Source of the DNA: Chrysochromulina parva | Taxonomy: Eukaryota > Haptophyta > Prymnesiales > Chrysochromulinaceae | Direction of reading: 5' to 3' | NCBI GenBank assembly: GCA_002887195.1 | Contig: PJAB01000002.1 | Span: 1-64,000, forward strand | Length of the DNA stretch: 64,000 bases | Shown: piece after piece, positions 9,810 through 19,895 of the stretch | Layout: each line of letters opens with the position of its first letter | Numbering within the stretch: the first letter of the stretch is position 1 | The notes under the pieces: model-generated | What the model saw: only the letters and a program-made list of their open reading frames with translations | Databases searched by the model: none | Told to the model about the DNA's origin: nothing | Position numbers and translations under genes: made by a program

Positions 9810-10862
9810 TTAAGCGCCGCTCGCCTGCGAGGCCGCGATCATGGCTGCTTCCGCCTTGTCGGTCACACCGCTCTGCGTACCATAGCCCGCCGCGTCCTGC
9901 TCCACCACGGCCTTGGCAGTCTTCTGGCACCAGGAGCCGATCACCCGGAGAGTCGTGGGCTTCACGGCGGCATCGGCATTGTTGCCGAGGCTGACCGCCA
10001 CGCACAGCTCCGGCGGCAGGTTGTCGAGCTCGATCTTCATCTCTTCCTTCCAGTCGGGCGCGGCGTCTTCGTCGGCACTCTTCTGGAGTCGTAGGCACGT
10101 GAGCGTTAGGGTCTGGAGATGCATGTTGATCTCGAAGGCGATACGGTCGCCTTCCTTGGCGCCCTTACCCGGACTGCCGAGCTTGATGCCGGGGTCCACC
10201 TTGCCCTTCTTGTACACATCGCCCGTCATCAGCTGAACCGCCACCCACGGCGCCATGCCGGGCTGATCTGCGCTCTTGCCCAGCGGGATGTCCCATTGGC
10301 CATCCTCCGTCCGCGCCTTGAAGTTGCTGCCGGCGATGCCGATGAATGCATCTCCGCCCATCTTCTCCACCTCGAGCAAGCACGTCGCCTCAGTCCACTG
10401 CTTGATGCTGAGCCACGCGCCGTCCGGCTTTTCCCCGCCGTCCTTCGGGAGGAAGGTCATCAGCGCCACACCGTACTCGTCCTTGCCTGCCGTGCCCGTG
10501 ATCGAGTTCGCATCAATGGAAAGCCCCTTGCCGAGCTTGTCAGAGCGCCAGACCATGGGCGGACCGCTGTTCTTCATGCGATCGATGATCCCTGCGAACG
10601 AGATGCCATTGGCGCCCTTGGATGTGCTGGAGCTGTTGTTGCCGATGATCGTGCAGAATTCATCGAAGTCGATCTGGTCGTCGCCGTTCGGGTCCACATC
10701 TCGAATGATCTTGAGCACCTGCTTGCGACTCGCAGTGATGCCGAGATTCTCAAAGAGCGCATAGATCTCGTTCGAATCCAGGGCCCCAGACTTGTCTGTG
10801 TCCACGTTTTCGAAGAGTGGCTTGAGCATCCCAACGAGCTCGGGGTCCATCGCGGCGCTCAT
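9810..10862 (-). CDS. EF-hand calcium-binding protein with C-terminal SPRY-like domain
   Basis: 350 residues from the ATG at 10860-10862. Two canonical EF-hand loops are complete: residues 21-32 (DTDKSGALDSNE) and 57-68 (DPNGDDQIDFDE), with acidic residues at positions 1, 3, 5 and 12, so calcium binding is expected. After a Ser/Gly linker, residues about 100-320 are beta-rich with short conserved blocks (GDRIAFEINM, LPPELCVAVSLGNN) typical of SPRY/B30.2-like sandwiches, which act as protein-recognition modules. A calcium-regulated adaptor is the likely role. No signal peptide or transmembrane segment. The gene is head to head with the METTL25-like gene, 176 bp apart. The SPRY call is by pattern and less certain than the EF-hands. 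Confidence 0.82.
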   Translation of the reverse strand: MSAAMDPELVGMLKPLFENVDTDKSGALDSNEIYALFENLGITASRKQVLKIIRDVDPNGDDQIDFDEFCTIIGNNSSSTSKGANGISFAGIIDRMKNSGPPMVWRSDKLGKGLSIDANSITGTAGKDEYGVALMTFLPKDGGEKPDGAWLSIKQWTEATCLLEVEKMGGDAFIGIAGSNFKARTEDGQWDIPLGKSADQPGMAPWVAVQLMTGDVYKKGKVDPGIKLGSPGKGAKEGDRIAFEINMHLQTLTLTCLRLQKSADEDAAPDWKEEMKIELDNLPPELCVAVSLGNNADAAVKPTTLRVIGSWCQKTAKAVVEQDAAGYGTQSGVTDKAEAAMIAASQASGA

Positions 10863-11038
10863 CCCGCTCCGCACAAGCGCTGCAAGCGTCGAGAAGCAAA
10901 AGCACAGCGACCTTGATCGAAGTAACGAAACACAAACTAGTGCAAAACTTTCACAGTTAATTATTTAACCATCCGACCTCATGTAAATACATGGACGCTG
11001 AGCCCCACAAGGGATTCGCGCGTTGTTGAGCACTACGA
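10863..11038. promoter_or_regulatory. Bidirectional promoter, EF-hand and METTL25-like genes
   Basis: 176 bp between divergent start codons; locally AT-rich around 10930-10995. Inference from layout. Confidence 0.4.
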
Positions 11039-12643
11039 ATGGAAGACACTCGTGCCGACCGGCAAGCGCCGCCAGCGGCAGGTGGTCTGCTGGAACGTGT
11101 CTTCGCGTCGCTCGAGCCCCACGCGCGCTCGATCGCGCTTCTCGAGGGTCGCGCGAACGACGACGACGGCTGGCCTTACGAACCAACGTGGGAAAGCTAC
11201 CTGTGCTCACTGCCCGAGGCTGTGCTTGCCCGGTGTGAGTGCTACGGGCTGCACTGCCTTCCAGAGGCAGAGCTACAACAGCCGCCGATGCCCGAGTCGC
11301 TGCGGCAGCTGTGCGTGTCCGTATCATCCGCCTCGATCGCGCTCGGCCGACGAGCCGCGGGCATGGGCGGCGGCAGCTGCAGCAGCTGTTGCTCTTGGCG
11401 TCAGAGTGCCGAGAAGGCGGAGCAGGTGGACGCACTCCTCGGCGCGTTCGCGGCGCGGCTCCGTGGCGGCACATCGGGCGTGAGGCGCGTGGTTGATGTG
11501 GGCTGCGGCAAGGGCCACCTCACCGCCAAGCTGCAGCGAGCGCTCGGCGTGCCCGCGCTCGGACTTGATATTGATCGTGCGCTCATCGAAACGGCGCGGA
11601 AGCTCTATCCCACGGTGGCCTTCGAGGCGCGCGACCTGGTGCACGAGGGCCTCGCGTGGCACGCGGGCGACCTCATTGTCGGTCTGCACCCTTGTGGCGC
11701 CCTCGGCGAGGCCATGATCACCGCAACCCTTCGTCCACGAGCAGATGACTCACCGAGCGCCTCTGTGAGCGCACATGGCTACGAGAATGCGGACGGTGAC
11801 GCCACTGATCGTGCGAGCTCTGTGCCGGCGCCAAGGCCAACGTCGTCGGTGCCAGAGCCGAAGCCAATGTTGTCGTCGTCGTCGTCAGCGGCGGCGGCCG
11901 CTGCACCCAACAGGCCGTTCTTATTGATGGTGCCGTGCTGCTGGCACAAGCAGCACATGGCGGTGCGCGAGCCTCTCTCGAGGGGCGCGCGTGCGGCCGG
12001 GCTGCGTCTCCCAGTCAAGGCCCTCAAGAAAGCCTCGATGGCGCTCGACTCGTCGACGAGCCTGGCAGGACGGCGCGCGCGCTCGGAGCTGCGCGAGCTG
12101 CTGCGGCATCGCGGCGTTCATGAGAACGAGCTGAGCTCGCGCAGCGAGATGGATGGTATCCAGCCGCGCAAGGCGGCGCGCGGCATCGCAGTGCTCGCGG
12201 CCGAGGCACTGCGGCTGCGCGCGATGCCGCCGCCCACAGACGCCGAATTGGCTCAAGCGACCGCCATGGCGCGCGGGCCGTTTGAGCGCCACCGGCGCCT
12301 CGGGTTGCTTGAGCCGGTCCTTGGCGAGTTGGTGGAACTCCTTTGTACGCTGGACCGCGCCCTCGCGCTGCAGGAGGCGGGGATGCGCACCTGTGTCTTC
12401 AAGGCCTTTGAGGCTGGCGCGAGCGATCGCAACCTGGCCGTCCTTGCGCAGCCGCCATGGGCAGCTGCGAGTGGCACTGCCAGTGGCAGTAGCATGGCTG
12501 CCCCGCTCGCTGCGTATGCAGCACTCCCACCTCCTAGTCACACTGCCTCTCGCCGAGAGCCTGGCTGGGAGCGGCCGACTCCAGACGGATGTACAGGGCA
12601 CCATAATGCACAGCATTATGTCTGTGTTGATCCGATTCAGTAA
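11039..12643 (+). CDS. SAM-dependent methyltransferase, METTL25/RRNAD1-like
   Basis: 534 residues. Motif I of a class I methyltransferase is at about residue 151 (VVDVGCGKGHLTAKLQ), followed by an acidic strand (LGLDIDRALIETA) that would hold the ribose of SAM. The signature GLHPCGALGEAM resembles the Gly-Leu-His-x-Cys-Gly block of the METTL25/RRNAD1 and TRM13-like group. Further on, LMVPCCWHKQ, another family block, and a C-terminal helix-strand (CVFKAFEAGASDRNLAVLA) match the end of these proteins. Substrate is unknown; RNA is likely by family. A low-complexity acidic Ser/Pro insertion sits between motif blocks (about residues 240-290). The last 40 residues look unconserved. Metal-like Cys/His residues accompany the WHK block. 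Confidence 0.8.
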   Translation: MEDTRADRQAPPAAGGLLERVFASLEPHARSIALLEGRANDDDGWPYEPTWESYLCSLPEAVLARCECYGLHCLPEAELQQPPMPESLRQLCVSVSSASIALGRRAAGMGGGSCSSCCSWRQSAEKAEQVDALLGAFAARLRGGTSGVRRVVDVGCGKGHLTAKLQRALGVPALGLDIDRALIETARKLYPTVAFEARDLVHEGLAWHAGDLIVGLHPCGALGEAMITATLRPRADDSPSASVSAHGYENADGDATDRASSVPAPRPTSSVPEPKPMLSSSSSAAAAAAPNRPFLLMVPCCWHKQHMAVREPLSRGARAAGLRLPVKALKKASMALDSSTSLAGRRARSELRELLRHRGVHENELSSRSEMDGIQPRKAARGIAVLAAEALRLRAMPPPTDAELAQATAMARGPFERHRRLGLLEPVLGELVELLCTLDRALALQEAGMRTCVFKAFEAGASDRNLAVLAQPPWAAASGTASGSSMAAPLAAYAALPPPSHTASRREPGWERPTPDGCTGHHNAQHYVCVDPIQ

Positions 12644-13103
12644 ATGTCTGTGGGTCGCCGGCAGCTCCAGCTGGTGTGAGCTTGTCGCCGGGATCGTGCC
12701 TGTGGTCCGGGACGACGCGAGGGACCCGCACGACCCGACCCCCGCGCGCGGCGTCTGCACGAACGGTCCAAACCGGGTAACCGCTGACCGGCCGAGCTAT
12801 AATACCTAAAACACGCAGCGAGCGGAGATGGCGAGAGCGGATGCGCGCCCGCCGCGACCGCGGACCCGACCGCCCGCCGGCCCCGCGCCCGTTCGAGTTC
12901 TTGACTGTTAGCCGCGCGCGCGCCGCGCGCGCCGGTGGTCCGGTGACGGAGCTCCGCTGCTGCCGCGCGGGCCCGATGGGCGCGCGTCCCGAAGACCATG
13001 TGTGTGTGTGCACCGTACTTTGTTATATACCGGTGAGCCTCTTCACCCGGTCAACTCGCGTGCTCCCGCCCACGCGCCCAGACCCGAACTTAAATGCGCT
13101 GCC
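12644..13103. other. Convergent intergenic region, GC-rich
   Basis: Lies between the 3' ends of the METTL25-like and FNR genes. A CpG-rich tract spans about 12830-12980 and a short TG run lies at 12999-13010. No gene seen. Confidence 0.5.
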
Positions 13104-14516
13104 CTAATACACCTCAACGTGCCACTGTCCGTTTTTCTTGAGGTGCTCCAGCTTCTCGTCCCAGTCGACGCCCTTGGAGGCCGCGACCTTTTGGAGCGTC
13201 TCGACGATCCCAGGCATCATGCCCTTGAGCCCGCAAAAGTAGATGTGCGCACCCTTGTCCAGTCGCTCGAAGAGCTCCTGCGCGCTCTCGGCGAGCCGGT
13301 CCTGCACGTACATCTTGCGCCCGTCGGCCGTCTCCTGCTCGCGCGAGATCGCGTACGTCACGCGGAAGTGCTTCGGATGGCGCTTCGCGATCGCCTGCCA
13401 GTCCTCGTCGTACAGGAGACCGTCGCTGGTAGGTACCCCGAGCACGAGCCACGCGAGGCCGCGGAACGCAGCCGCGGCGGGCGTCTGCTCGATGAAGAGG
13501 CGTCGCAGGAAGCCACGGTAGGGCGCGATGCCTGTGCCGGTCGCCACCATGATCAGGTCCGCCTCGGGCGTCGCCTCGGGCATCAGCATCACCTTACCTG
13601 TCGGCCCGGTGAGTGTCACCAGTTGCCCAGGCTTGGCGTCGCAGAGGTAGTTGGAGCAGACCCCCTTCTTGGCAGGGTCCTCCCTGCCTAGGTCCTTGTC
13701 CCAGTAGACGGCGCGGCGCACGCAGAGCGATACGCTCTCGCCATCCAGATCATCGCCGTATCGCGTCGACGCGATCGAGTACAGGCGCACCGTGTTTGGC
13801 TTGCCAGACTTGGGACAATTGCCCGGAGGGATCACACCAAGAGATTGGCCCTCGATGTACTTGAAGACGGCGCCCGACTTGATGTGCACGTGGCACACTT
13901 CGCCAGGTGCCTTGTCGCCCACGATGCGCTTCGCAGACACGATCGTCCCCGTGTGCGGCGCCTTGTTCTTAAAGGTGTTGAGCGGCATCGTCGATATGTC
14001 AAAGTACGGCTCAAACTCGAGGTGCGACGGCACCGCGACCGGCTCGCCCGGCGCCGCGATCAAGGCGCGCACGGCGGTTGCGGCTACAGCCACATTGGCG
14101 GGGCTCGCGAGCGCGCGCTCGATGCCCAGCGCGATAACCGGCTTGAAGAGGCTGTCGAGAATGCCTTCCTCAGATGCGATGCGAAGGCCCTGCACGTCAC
14201 CGATCATCTCTTCGTCACACTTGCTCAGCACCTTGTCGACAAACTTTGCGGCAACGCCCGCCCCTGTGCGATGGTGTGGGTACGGCGTGGTCAGAGACAG
14301 AGCGCTCGTCCGCATGCACAACAGCGGGCAGTTTGAGAGCGAATCAGAGAGGCCGTGCGCGCACTCACGTGTCGTCAGAAAGGTGCGAATGTCTGGATCG
14401 TTCATGGTCGCGACGGCGGTGCGAGCTGTACTCCTGGCCGTAGCCGCATGGGGCATGGTCGGCACGAACGCCGCCGACGCCGTCGCCGCGGCGCAGACGA
14501 GAAGGGTGGCTTGCAT
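13104..14516 (-). CDS. petH: Plastid ferredoxin-NADP(+) reductase precursor, one intron
   Basis: FNR passes electrons from photosystem I-reduced ferredoxin to NADP+. Family marks: RLYSIAST (FAD), [24 protein letters not shown] (pyridine nucleotide), [25 protein letters not shown] and a C-terminal Tyr (WHVEVY). The N-terminus is a signal peptide plus transit peptide with an ASAAFVP junction, as in complex red plastids. A 105-bp in-frame intron (14264-14368; CAC|GTGAGT ... CACAG|GGGCGG) is inferred; splicing gives 435 residues and a smooth join ([15 protein letters not shown]). Between transit peptide and FAD domain are about 100 extra helical residues ([20 protein letters not shown] onward) absent from ordinary plant FNR. 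Identification is very secure; the intron is probable. Confidence 0.96.
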   Translation of the reverse strand: MQATLLVCAAATASAAFVPTMPHAATARSTARTAVATMNDPDIRTFLTTRECAHGLSDSLSNCPLLCMRTSALSLTTPYPHHRTGAGVAAKFVDKVLSKCDEEMIGDVQGLRIASEEGILDSLFKPVIALGIERALASPANVAVAATAVRALIAAPGEPVAVPSHLEFEPYFDISTMPLNTFKNKAPHTGTIVSAKRIVGDKAPGEVCHVHIKSGAVFKYIEGQSLGVIPPGNCPKSGKPNTVRLYSIASTRYGDDLDGESVSLCVRRAVYWDKDLGREDPAKKGVCSNYLCDAKPGQLVTLTGPTGKVMLMPEATPEADLIMVATGTGIAPYRGFLRRLFIEQTPAAAAFRGLAWLVLGVPTSDGLLYDEDWQAIAKRHPKHFRVTYAISREQETADGRKMYVQDRLAESAQELFERLDKGAHIYFCGLKGMMPGIVETLQKVAASKGVDWDEKLEHLKKNGQWHVEVY

Positions 14517-15071
14517 GAGGAAGCAATCAATAGTCTACTGTACTTGTAATCAGAGGACTCCAAAATAGGTCGAGTACCGTATGAGTGTGAATGGCTGTGT
14601 GGGCTCAAGGTGTTTAGGTTCGACAGATCGAAACTCTGATCTCTGTGACTCTCGAGCGCCCTTGTCTCAGCCCCGCGCAGCGCCGACTCGCCTAGCGAGC
14701 TTGTTGCTAGAGCCAAGACTCAAGAGTTCAAGAGTTTTACATGCCCGCTGACGGAATACATTAGTCTCAGTGACCACTCCGAGTGTGGTTCTGTCGCCGT
14801 TTCCCGTCGAGCTCGCCACAGGAGACGAAAGGCTCCTAGACCACGTCTGTTCGTCTCGGCCGATGAGCCTCCTTGGAGTGCAGGCCGACTTGTTGCGTCG
14901 CAGCGCGTCGGTGGCGTGGACTGTTTCGAAGCATGTTCGCGTACGGAGGAGACGCACGCCTACAGTATCACGCCTATGACGTACGCCTAGGTGAGGAAGT
15001 CATCATCACGATCCAATGCACGCCTTGGTGAATTGCAATTGTCAAGGCCCAAGGGACTCCTGCCGACCATC
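14517..15071. other. Upstream region of FNR / downstream of rhodanese
   Basis: No gene seen in 555 bp. The part next to the FNR ATG (14520-14620) is less GC-rich and is the expected promoter. Confidence 0.45.
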
Positions 15072-15542
15072 TCACCGCTCCCACTCAAACCCAACGTTGG
15101 CCAGCGTGGCAAAGCCCTCTTGCAGCGGAACCACGCGCTCGTAGCCCATTTTCTGCAGGATTTCTGCGGCTGGGTGTACGCGGATCCCGGCACCGCAGTG
15201 GAGGTATGTGAGTTTGGACTTGTCGCCGGCTGAGGAGACGGTTTCGGAGACACCCGCGTTGCGGTCAAGGATCGCAGATCGCAGCGCAGAGAGCGGCACA
15301 AGGGTGGAGGCCTTAAGCTTGCCCATGGCAGCTTCGCCAGGCTCCCGCACATCAAACAGCTGCGCCTCGCCGCTCTCCAGCTCCTCAGCCATCGTCTCCA
15401 AGTGCGGCGGCAAACCGGGCGGCACGCGGCACACGAAGTTTCGCACGCTTGACCGCTTCAGGCCGACCATTGCGGGTGGGACCGATGAGGGACGAAGTCC
15501 GGTGCAGACGACGGCCACCAGTGATGACGCGAAGCGCAACAT
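15072..15542 (-). CDS. Single-domain rhodanese (sulfurtransferase-like)
   Basis: 156 residues from the ATG at 15540-15542. A hydrophobic N-terminus (MLRFASSLVAVVCTGL) is a signal or targeting peptide. The rhodanese domain covers about residues 47-150: FDVREPGE, LVPLSAL and the active-site loop HCGAGIR with the catalytic Cys near residue 116 in the Cys-x-x-Gly-x-Arg pattern, followed by AAEILQKMGYERV. The Cys is intact, so sulfur transfer from thiosulfate or a persulfide donor is possible. Plant plastid single-domain rhodaneses of this size are common, and a plastid or secretory location is plausible here. No intron evident. Two genes downstream of plastid FNR on the same strand, but 555 bp away, so not co-transcribed. 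Confidence 0.88.
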   Translation of the reverse strand: MLRFASSLVAVVCTGLRPSSVPPAMVGLKRSSVRNFVCRVPPGLPPHLETMAEELESGEAQLFDVREPGEAAMGKLKASTLVPLSALRSAILDRNAGVSETVSSAGDKSKLTYLHCGAGIRVHPAAEILQKMGYERVVPLQEGFATLANVGFEWER

Positions 15543-16004
15543 GAACACACTCGTTCGTGCTCCTCTCTCCGAGATCTCCGAGATCAGTTCGTTCCTGCAA
15601 GTTCGTCCTCTGTTACAGAAAGTTTCGTCGCGGTCCCCCAGCTCGTCCGAACGCTGGACTCGAGAGTATAGGCTCCCAGCGTGGCCCTAGTCCTGGCGCT
15701 GTGGTGGTTGTCAAGTCAAGTACAATAGTAAAGTCAACATAAACCAGAAAACAACAGACAACCACGATACGGAAGCCTATTGAATGTGCTCCGGAGGCCA
15801 GCAGTTGTGGAAGGGAGTGGGCGGAGATGGTAAAAGGCATACATACATACTATCGCGAAGATAGCGCATCTTGTAGATTGGTTGTCTTCAGGGGCGAACA
15901 ACGATCAACGACAAGGGCGGCAGGCGCAACAGTGAGCTAGATGCGCCGGCGGGCGGGGGAAACCATATGCATACTGTACTTGCCATATCGGGCAGAACGT
16001 CCAC
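15543..16004. other. Divergent intergenic region
   Basis: Lies between the rhodanese start and the 16005 ORF. A small hairpin-forming stretch CTATCGCGAAGATAGCG is at 15850-15866. No gene seen. Confidence 0.45.
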
Positions 16005-17576
16005 ATGCGTCCAGACGTCGTGACGTCTAAAATTGGTGACGTCGCCCGCGCGAAGCTTCGAAGCCGTCCGCGCATTGTGTCCTTCCTGGGCCCTGCCACC
16101 GGCTCCGCCGCGTTTGTCGTGCTCAGGGACCCGATACAGCTGCGCTCTCGCTTTCAGCGGCCCCACACACAAGCCTCTGCCTCTTCCGGAGTGATGGCGG
16201 CGCTGGGTTGGGATGCGCCTCGTAGACTGGCGCCAGGGGCTGCGGCCCCACCCGCTCTGCATCCGATCGCCCCTTACGCTCCGCCGGCTGTGCCACACGT
16301 CTTCACCAGGTGTGCGCCCGTGGGCGCGGAGTTGGAGCTGGACTACCTGCGCGTTCAGAGGAGATGCGCCGTCTACCGGGCTTTCCCTACTCTGGGATGG
16401 GTCGATGTGTCTGCCGTCTTCCCAGGGCATGTGGCTGCCCCCGCACTGGTTCTTCTCCACGTCCTGGGAGCGCCCATGCACCTCGACTGGGGAGCAGTGG
16501 GCGCGAGCGCCGCCCTGCGGCTGCCTGAGCTCCTCACGATGATCTCTTTGGGCGCGATGGCGCGCTTCGCTGACGCTCAGGAGGGGCTGGGCGTGCTCGG
16601 GAAGGTATACACCTCCACTCGGGCGCATCTTGACGTGCTCGAGGTCGCCCTCTCGCGCTGCCCGGACCCCTCGCCTTTCCTGCTCGACCCTCTCGAGCTG
16701 TTTATCCTGTCGCCCTTCATCTCCGCCGCCATACCGCCGGTGCTGGCTGTTGACGCCGCCCCTGCCGTGCCCGCCGTCGCCGGTCAGGCGTTCGTGCCGC
16801 CTAGGCCTCCAGTGGTCGCAGTGGCAGGCGTACCGGGACGCCCCGCGGTGGCAGCGGTACAAGCCCGTGGTAAGCGCGCAGCTTCGGAGTACGTGCCCGC
16901 CGTGCCCGCCGTGCCAGCGGTGCAAGCTCACCCTGGGAACGCGGCCATCTCCGCTGTCGTCGCCGTGCCCGCCAGACCTGCTGTGGTCGCGGTGACGGGC
17001 AGAGCGGGCGCCCCTGCCGGTGCCCCGGCTGAGTTGGAGTGGTTCTACCTGGTCAAGCTGGGCTCGAGGATGGACGAGACCTCGATCTTCCCCTTCCTCG
17101 CCTTCCTGCGCATGGGCGCCGTCGCACCAGACCGCTGCTCGCAATCGGCGCGGGCGGAGCCGAACTCGCTTATCAGGGAGGTCGCTGACTCCTTGCGTGC
17201 GGGGACGCTGGGGTACTCTAATGTGACTACGCTGGGCAACGCCGCCCTGGCAAGGCATTTCCCGGCTTTCTCCTTGGCTATGGACTTGCTCCCGGCGGCG
17301 CTGCGGTCGCCGACGCACGCTTTCAGGCTGGGCACGATGCGGTCGCACGCTTTCAGGCTGGGCACGCTAGTCTACGACACGAACGCGATCGCCAAGCACT
17401 ACTCGCTGAGCGACGACCAATGCTTCCCCGTCCTCCTCTCGACCAAAAAGGGGACAGACGCCCTCTCACTGGGTGCGCACTGGGGAGAGCCTGGGAAGTC
17501 CCTGGTGCTCGCTGCCCGATACTACCGGGCAGGCGGGCGGCTTCCAGCAGCCTTGGCAGACGCCTGGAGCGCCTGA
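16005..17576 (+). CDS. Unrecognised protein with Val-Pro-Ala repeats, possibly mobile-element derived
   Basis: 523 residues; an internal ATG at 16194 is an alternative start. I do not recognise it. The first half is hydrophobic and beta/helical (LPELLTMISLGAMARFADAQ). The middle (about residues 245-340) is rich in Ala-Val-Pro-Ala repeats. The last part contains a short direct repeat, SHAFRLGT preceded by THAFRLGT, encoded by a near-identical 30-bp pair at about 17311-17370. Codon choice is less strictly C-ending than in neighbours such as FNR. After the stop, about 50 further residues are readable in the +1 frame to 17730 (RNTYVGLSEAAVRTELPTLM), as if the 3' end were frameshifted. A gag-like or other element-derived protein is possible, but no LTR or integrase is visible. 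Confidence 0.45.
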   Translation: MRPDVVTSKIGDVARAKLRSRPRIVSFLGPATGSAAFVVLRDPIQLRSRFQRPHTQASASSGVMAALGWDAPRRLAPGAAAPPALHPIAPYAPPAVPHVFTRCAPVGAELELDYLRVQRRCAVYRAFPTLGWVDVSAVFPGHVAAPALVLLHVLGAPMHLDWGAVGASAALRLPELLTMISLGAMARFADAQEGLGVLGKVYTSTRAHLDVLEVALSRCPDPSPFLLDPLELFILSPFISAAIPPVLAVDAAPAVPAVAGQAFVPPRPPVVAVAGVPGRPAVAAVQARGKRAASEYVPAVPAVPAVQAHPGNAAISAVVAVPARPAVVAVTGRAGAPAGAPAELEWFYLVKLGSRMDETSIFPFLAFLRMGAVAPDRCSQSARAEPNSLIREVADSLRAGTLGYSNVTTLGNAALARHFPAFSLAMDLLPAALRSPTHAFRLGTMRSHAFRLGTLVYDTNAIAKHYSLSDDQCFPVLLSTKKGTDALSLGAHWGEPGKSLVLAARYYRAGGRLPAALADAWSA

Positions 17577-18188
17577 CAGGCTGGGGCGACTTCGGCGGCG
17601 GCGGTTGATCTCAGGCAGGGACGTGGGCGCTCAGGTCGGGCGCAACACGTACGTCGGGCTCAGTGAGGCTGCCGTGAGGACGGAGCTGCCCACGCTGATG
17701 GTGGCGCTGGCGCGCGGTGGAGCGGGTTAGATTGTGAAAGGCAATCAGGTGAGGGATGGGATGTGTGTCTCCGTATGTCTCTCGTGATGTATCGATAAAG
17801 ATCTCGCTATCGGAAACACTATCTTCTCGGTCGCGCTCTTCTCTCTCTCTCTCTTAGGTAGACCGCGCGGCGCGGACGACGGGGGACCGCCGGGGAGCGG
17901 GGACTGCCCCCGCCGTGCGCGCGTGCGGTGGAGAGCGACGGTCCGGTTCGACCGTTTGCTATTTTTCCGGATCGAGTTCGTTCCGCGTTTCGCAGACTTC
18001 GCACGAAGGTGGGCAACGGTCTTCACGATACCAGCACTACTCGCCTAGCCCCTAGGTCACCAGTTCCTACGCTAAAAGGCGAAGAAACCCAGCCTACAGT
18101 AAAACTACAGTCAGGCGTTCTTTTCGTCGCGCGACGCACGTCAGTTACGCCGCGGACCGTGCGGCCTGTTGCGCCCATGCCGCTGGGC
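17577..18188. other. Intergenic region with CT microsatellite
   Basis: Includes a possible frameshifted tail of the upstream ORF to 17730, a (TC)n run at 17839-17855 and a CpG-rich tract at 17865-17940. No independent gene seen. Confidence 0.45.
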
Positions 18189-19895
18189 CTAGGGCGATTT
18201 CCACTGTGCACGAGCCGGAGAGTGTTGGGGCAGGTGAATGGCAGAAGCAACTGTGGATGCGACAGCCGCGACCTCGCTGTGGGACCTACTTGGTTCGGGT
18301 GAGGCGGCGGCCATTGCGCCAGCCGCGGCCGTGAGCGCGACGACCGGTACGATGGAGAGCACCGGCACAGGCATTGCTGCGGGTAGGGAGACAGGTATAG
18401 CAGGGGTGATGGAGGCGATGCCGGCCGCCGCCGCCGCCACAACTCTGGGTGCGCAAGCTCTGGGTGCGGAAACGGCCTTTGCTGCCGCAGCAGAGGCGGC
18501 AGGAGGGGGGACGATGGAAAGGGGGACGATGGGAGAAGCCACCGAGACGGGTGCGATGGTGCCGGCTGATGTGGCGAGTGTGGTGACCCTTGCTGCGAGC
18601 GCCTGCTGCGAGAGAGGCTGCCCTGGCGACGCGCCAGCGTCCTCATGGGATTGGTTGAGCTGCGCGAGCGCCATGTTGAGCAGGCCCTTGAGCTGATCGA
18701 TCGTAGAGAAGCAGTGGCGTATGCACGAGACCGACGTGGTCAGTACGTCCGCCTTCGAGTTTCCCGGCTGCTTTTCGCGGTACAGGTCGGCGCGCGAGAC
18801 GACGATCTGCGCGAGCTCCTCAAAGAGTGCGTTGAGTCGCGAGGTGCGTCGCCGCTCAGCGACGTTATGCTTGTGCTTCTTGCTCGAGCTCCAGCGGCGA
18901 CCCCCACACTCGAATTCTTCATCCTCGTCAGGAGTTGTGCCGTCCTCTGACCGGGATTGCTTCCGCAGACTACTAGCGGGAGCAGTCGGGAGACTCGCGG
19001 GGGGATCGGCAAACTGTTGGGGCTGAAGTTGGTACTGCATTGGGTACTGGTGCTGCTGCGGCGGCGGCTGCGGCGCCATTTGGTAGTGCTGCGGCTGCGG
19101 CTGGTAGTGCTGCGGCTGCGGCAGCGGCTGGTAGATCGGCTGCTGCTGGTAATGCGGCGGCAGTTGCTGCTGATAGTATAGCTGTCCCTGCTGCGGTTGG
19201 TAGTACTGCGGTTGGTAGTACTGCGGTTGGTAGTACTGCCGTTGGTATGCTGGCATGCCGCCAATCATCGGGCCCGATGGGGCAGGGTGGGCAGACCCCG
19301 CAGAGTGCGCGACCTGCTGCGGCGAAGTTGCATGCATTACGATGGCCGTCACTGGCTGCGCTGCTGCGCTCGAGGGCTGGTGCGTTGGCGAGCCTGTGAA
19401 CGAGGGGGTGGACTGTCGCTGTGGGGACTGTTCCGAGAGGCCGTAGGTCCCCCTGTGCTGAGGGGGTGCACCGGCCGCGTGCGCGCCCGCCGAATACGCC
19501 TGTGGCGCTCCGCCGTGCGCCAACGGCTGCGGCGGGTAGACCGCAATCGACGAGTACGCCAATGGTAGTGAAGAGGTGCTGCTTGCCGTCTCAGACGCTG
19601 CTTCGCAGTAGATCATTCCCCCTTCAGCCTTCTCGGTGACCTCGGCGTCCTCCACGGAGTCCTCCACCTCCGCATCTGACGCATCTTCCACATCGGCCGC
19701 ATACCGGGCCTCATCCGCAGCGGCAGCAGCCACCTCGGTCGTCCCAGATGGGCCCGGGCCAAACGGTCCCGCTGCCGCCGGAGTGCGGGCGCCAGAAGTG
19801 CCCCCGTTGCATCCCCATTCGCCCCCATCAGCGAGGGACAGGAGGCTGTCTGTGGCGTTGCGTTCAGACTCAGCTTCTAGGGAGCGTAGCGGCAT
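18189..19895 (-). CDS. bHLH transcription factor with Tyr/Gln-rich region
   Basis: 568 residues. The basic helix-loop-helix lies at about residues 335-410: HNVAERRRTSRLNALFEELA for the basic region and helix 1, a long loop, then KADVLTTSVSCIRHCFSTID for helix 2. The His-x-x-x-Glu-x-x-x-Arg pattern is that of E-box (CANNTG) binders that prefer CACGTG-type sites. Upstream is a Tyr/Gln/Pro-rich stretch with four YYQPQ repeats, encoded by a 15-bp repeat at about 19190-19245, likely a disordered activation region. The C-terminal 140 residues are Ala/Val/Pro-rich. The N-terminal 75 residues are acidic. The loop is longer than average, so dimer specificity is unclear. A nuclear regulator is a firm call; target genes are unknown. 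Confidence 0.85.
   Translation of the reverse strand: MPLRSLEAESERNATDSLLSLADGGEWGCNGGTSGARTPAAAGPFGPGPSGTTEVAAAAADEARYAADVEDASDAEVEDSVEDAEVTEKAEGGMIYCEAASETASSTSSLPLAYSSIAVYPPQPLAHGGAPQAYSAGAHAAGAPPQHRGTYGLSEQSPQRQSTPSFTGSPTHQPSSAAAQPVTAIVMHATSPQQVAHSAGSAHPAPSGPMIGGMPAYQRQYYQPQYYQPQYYQPQQGQLYYQQQLPPHYQQQPIYQPLPQPQHYQPQPQHYQMAPQPPPQQHQYPMQYQLQPQQFADPPASLPTAPASSLRKQSRSEDGTTPDEDEEFECGGRRWSSSKKHKHNVAERRRTSRLNALFEELAQIVVSRADLYREKQPGNSKADVLTTSVSCIRHCFSTIDQLKGLLNMALAQLNQSHEDAGASPGQPLSQQALAARVTTLATSAGTIAPVSVASPIVPLSIVPPPAASAAAAKAVSAPRACAPRVVAAAAAGIASITPAIPVSLPAAMPVPVLSIVPVVALTAAAGAMAAASPEPSRSHSEVAAVASTVASAIHLPQHSPARAQWKSP

Noticed and set aside
15888..17348. 486-codon minus-strand ORF opposite the orphan gene
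   Set aside because: Arg/Gln/His-rich, no hydrophobic core; the plus-strand frame is more protein-like.
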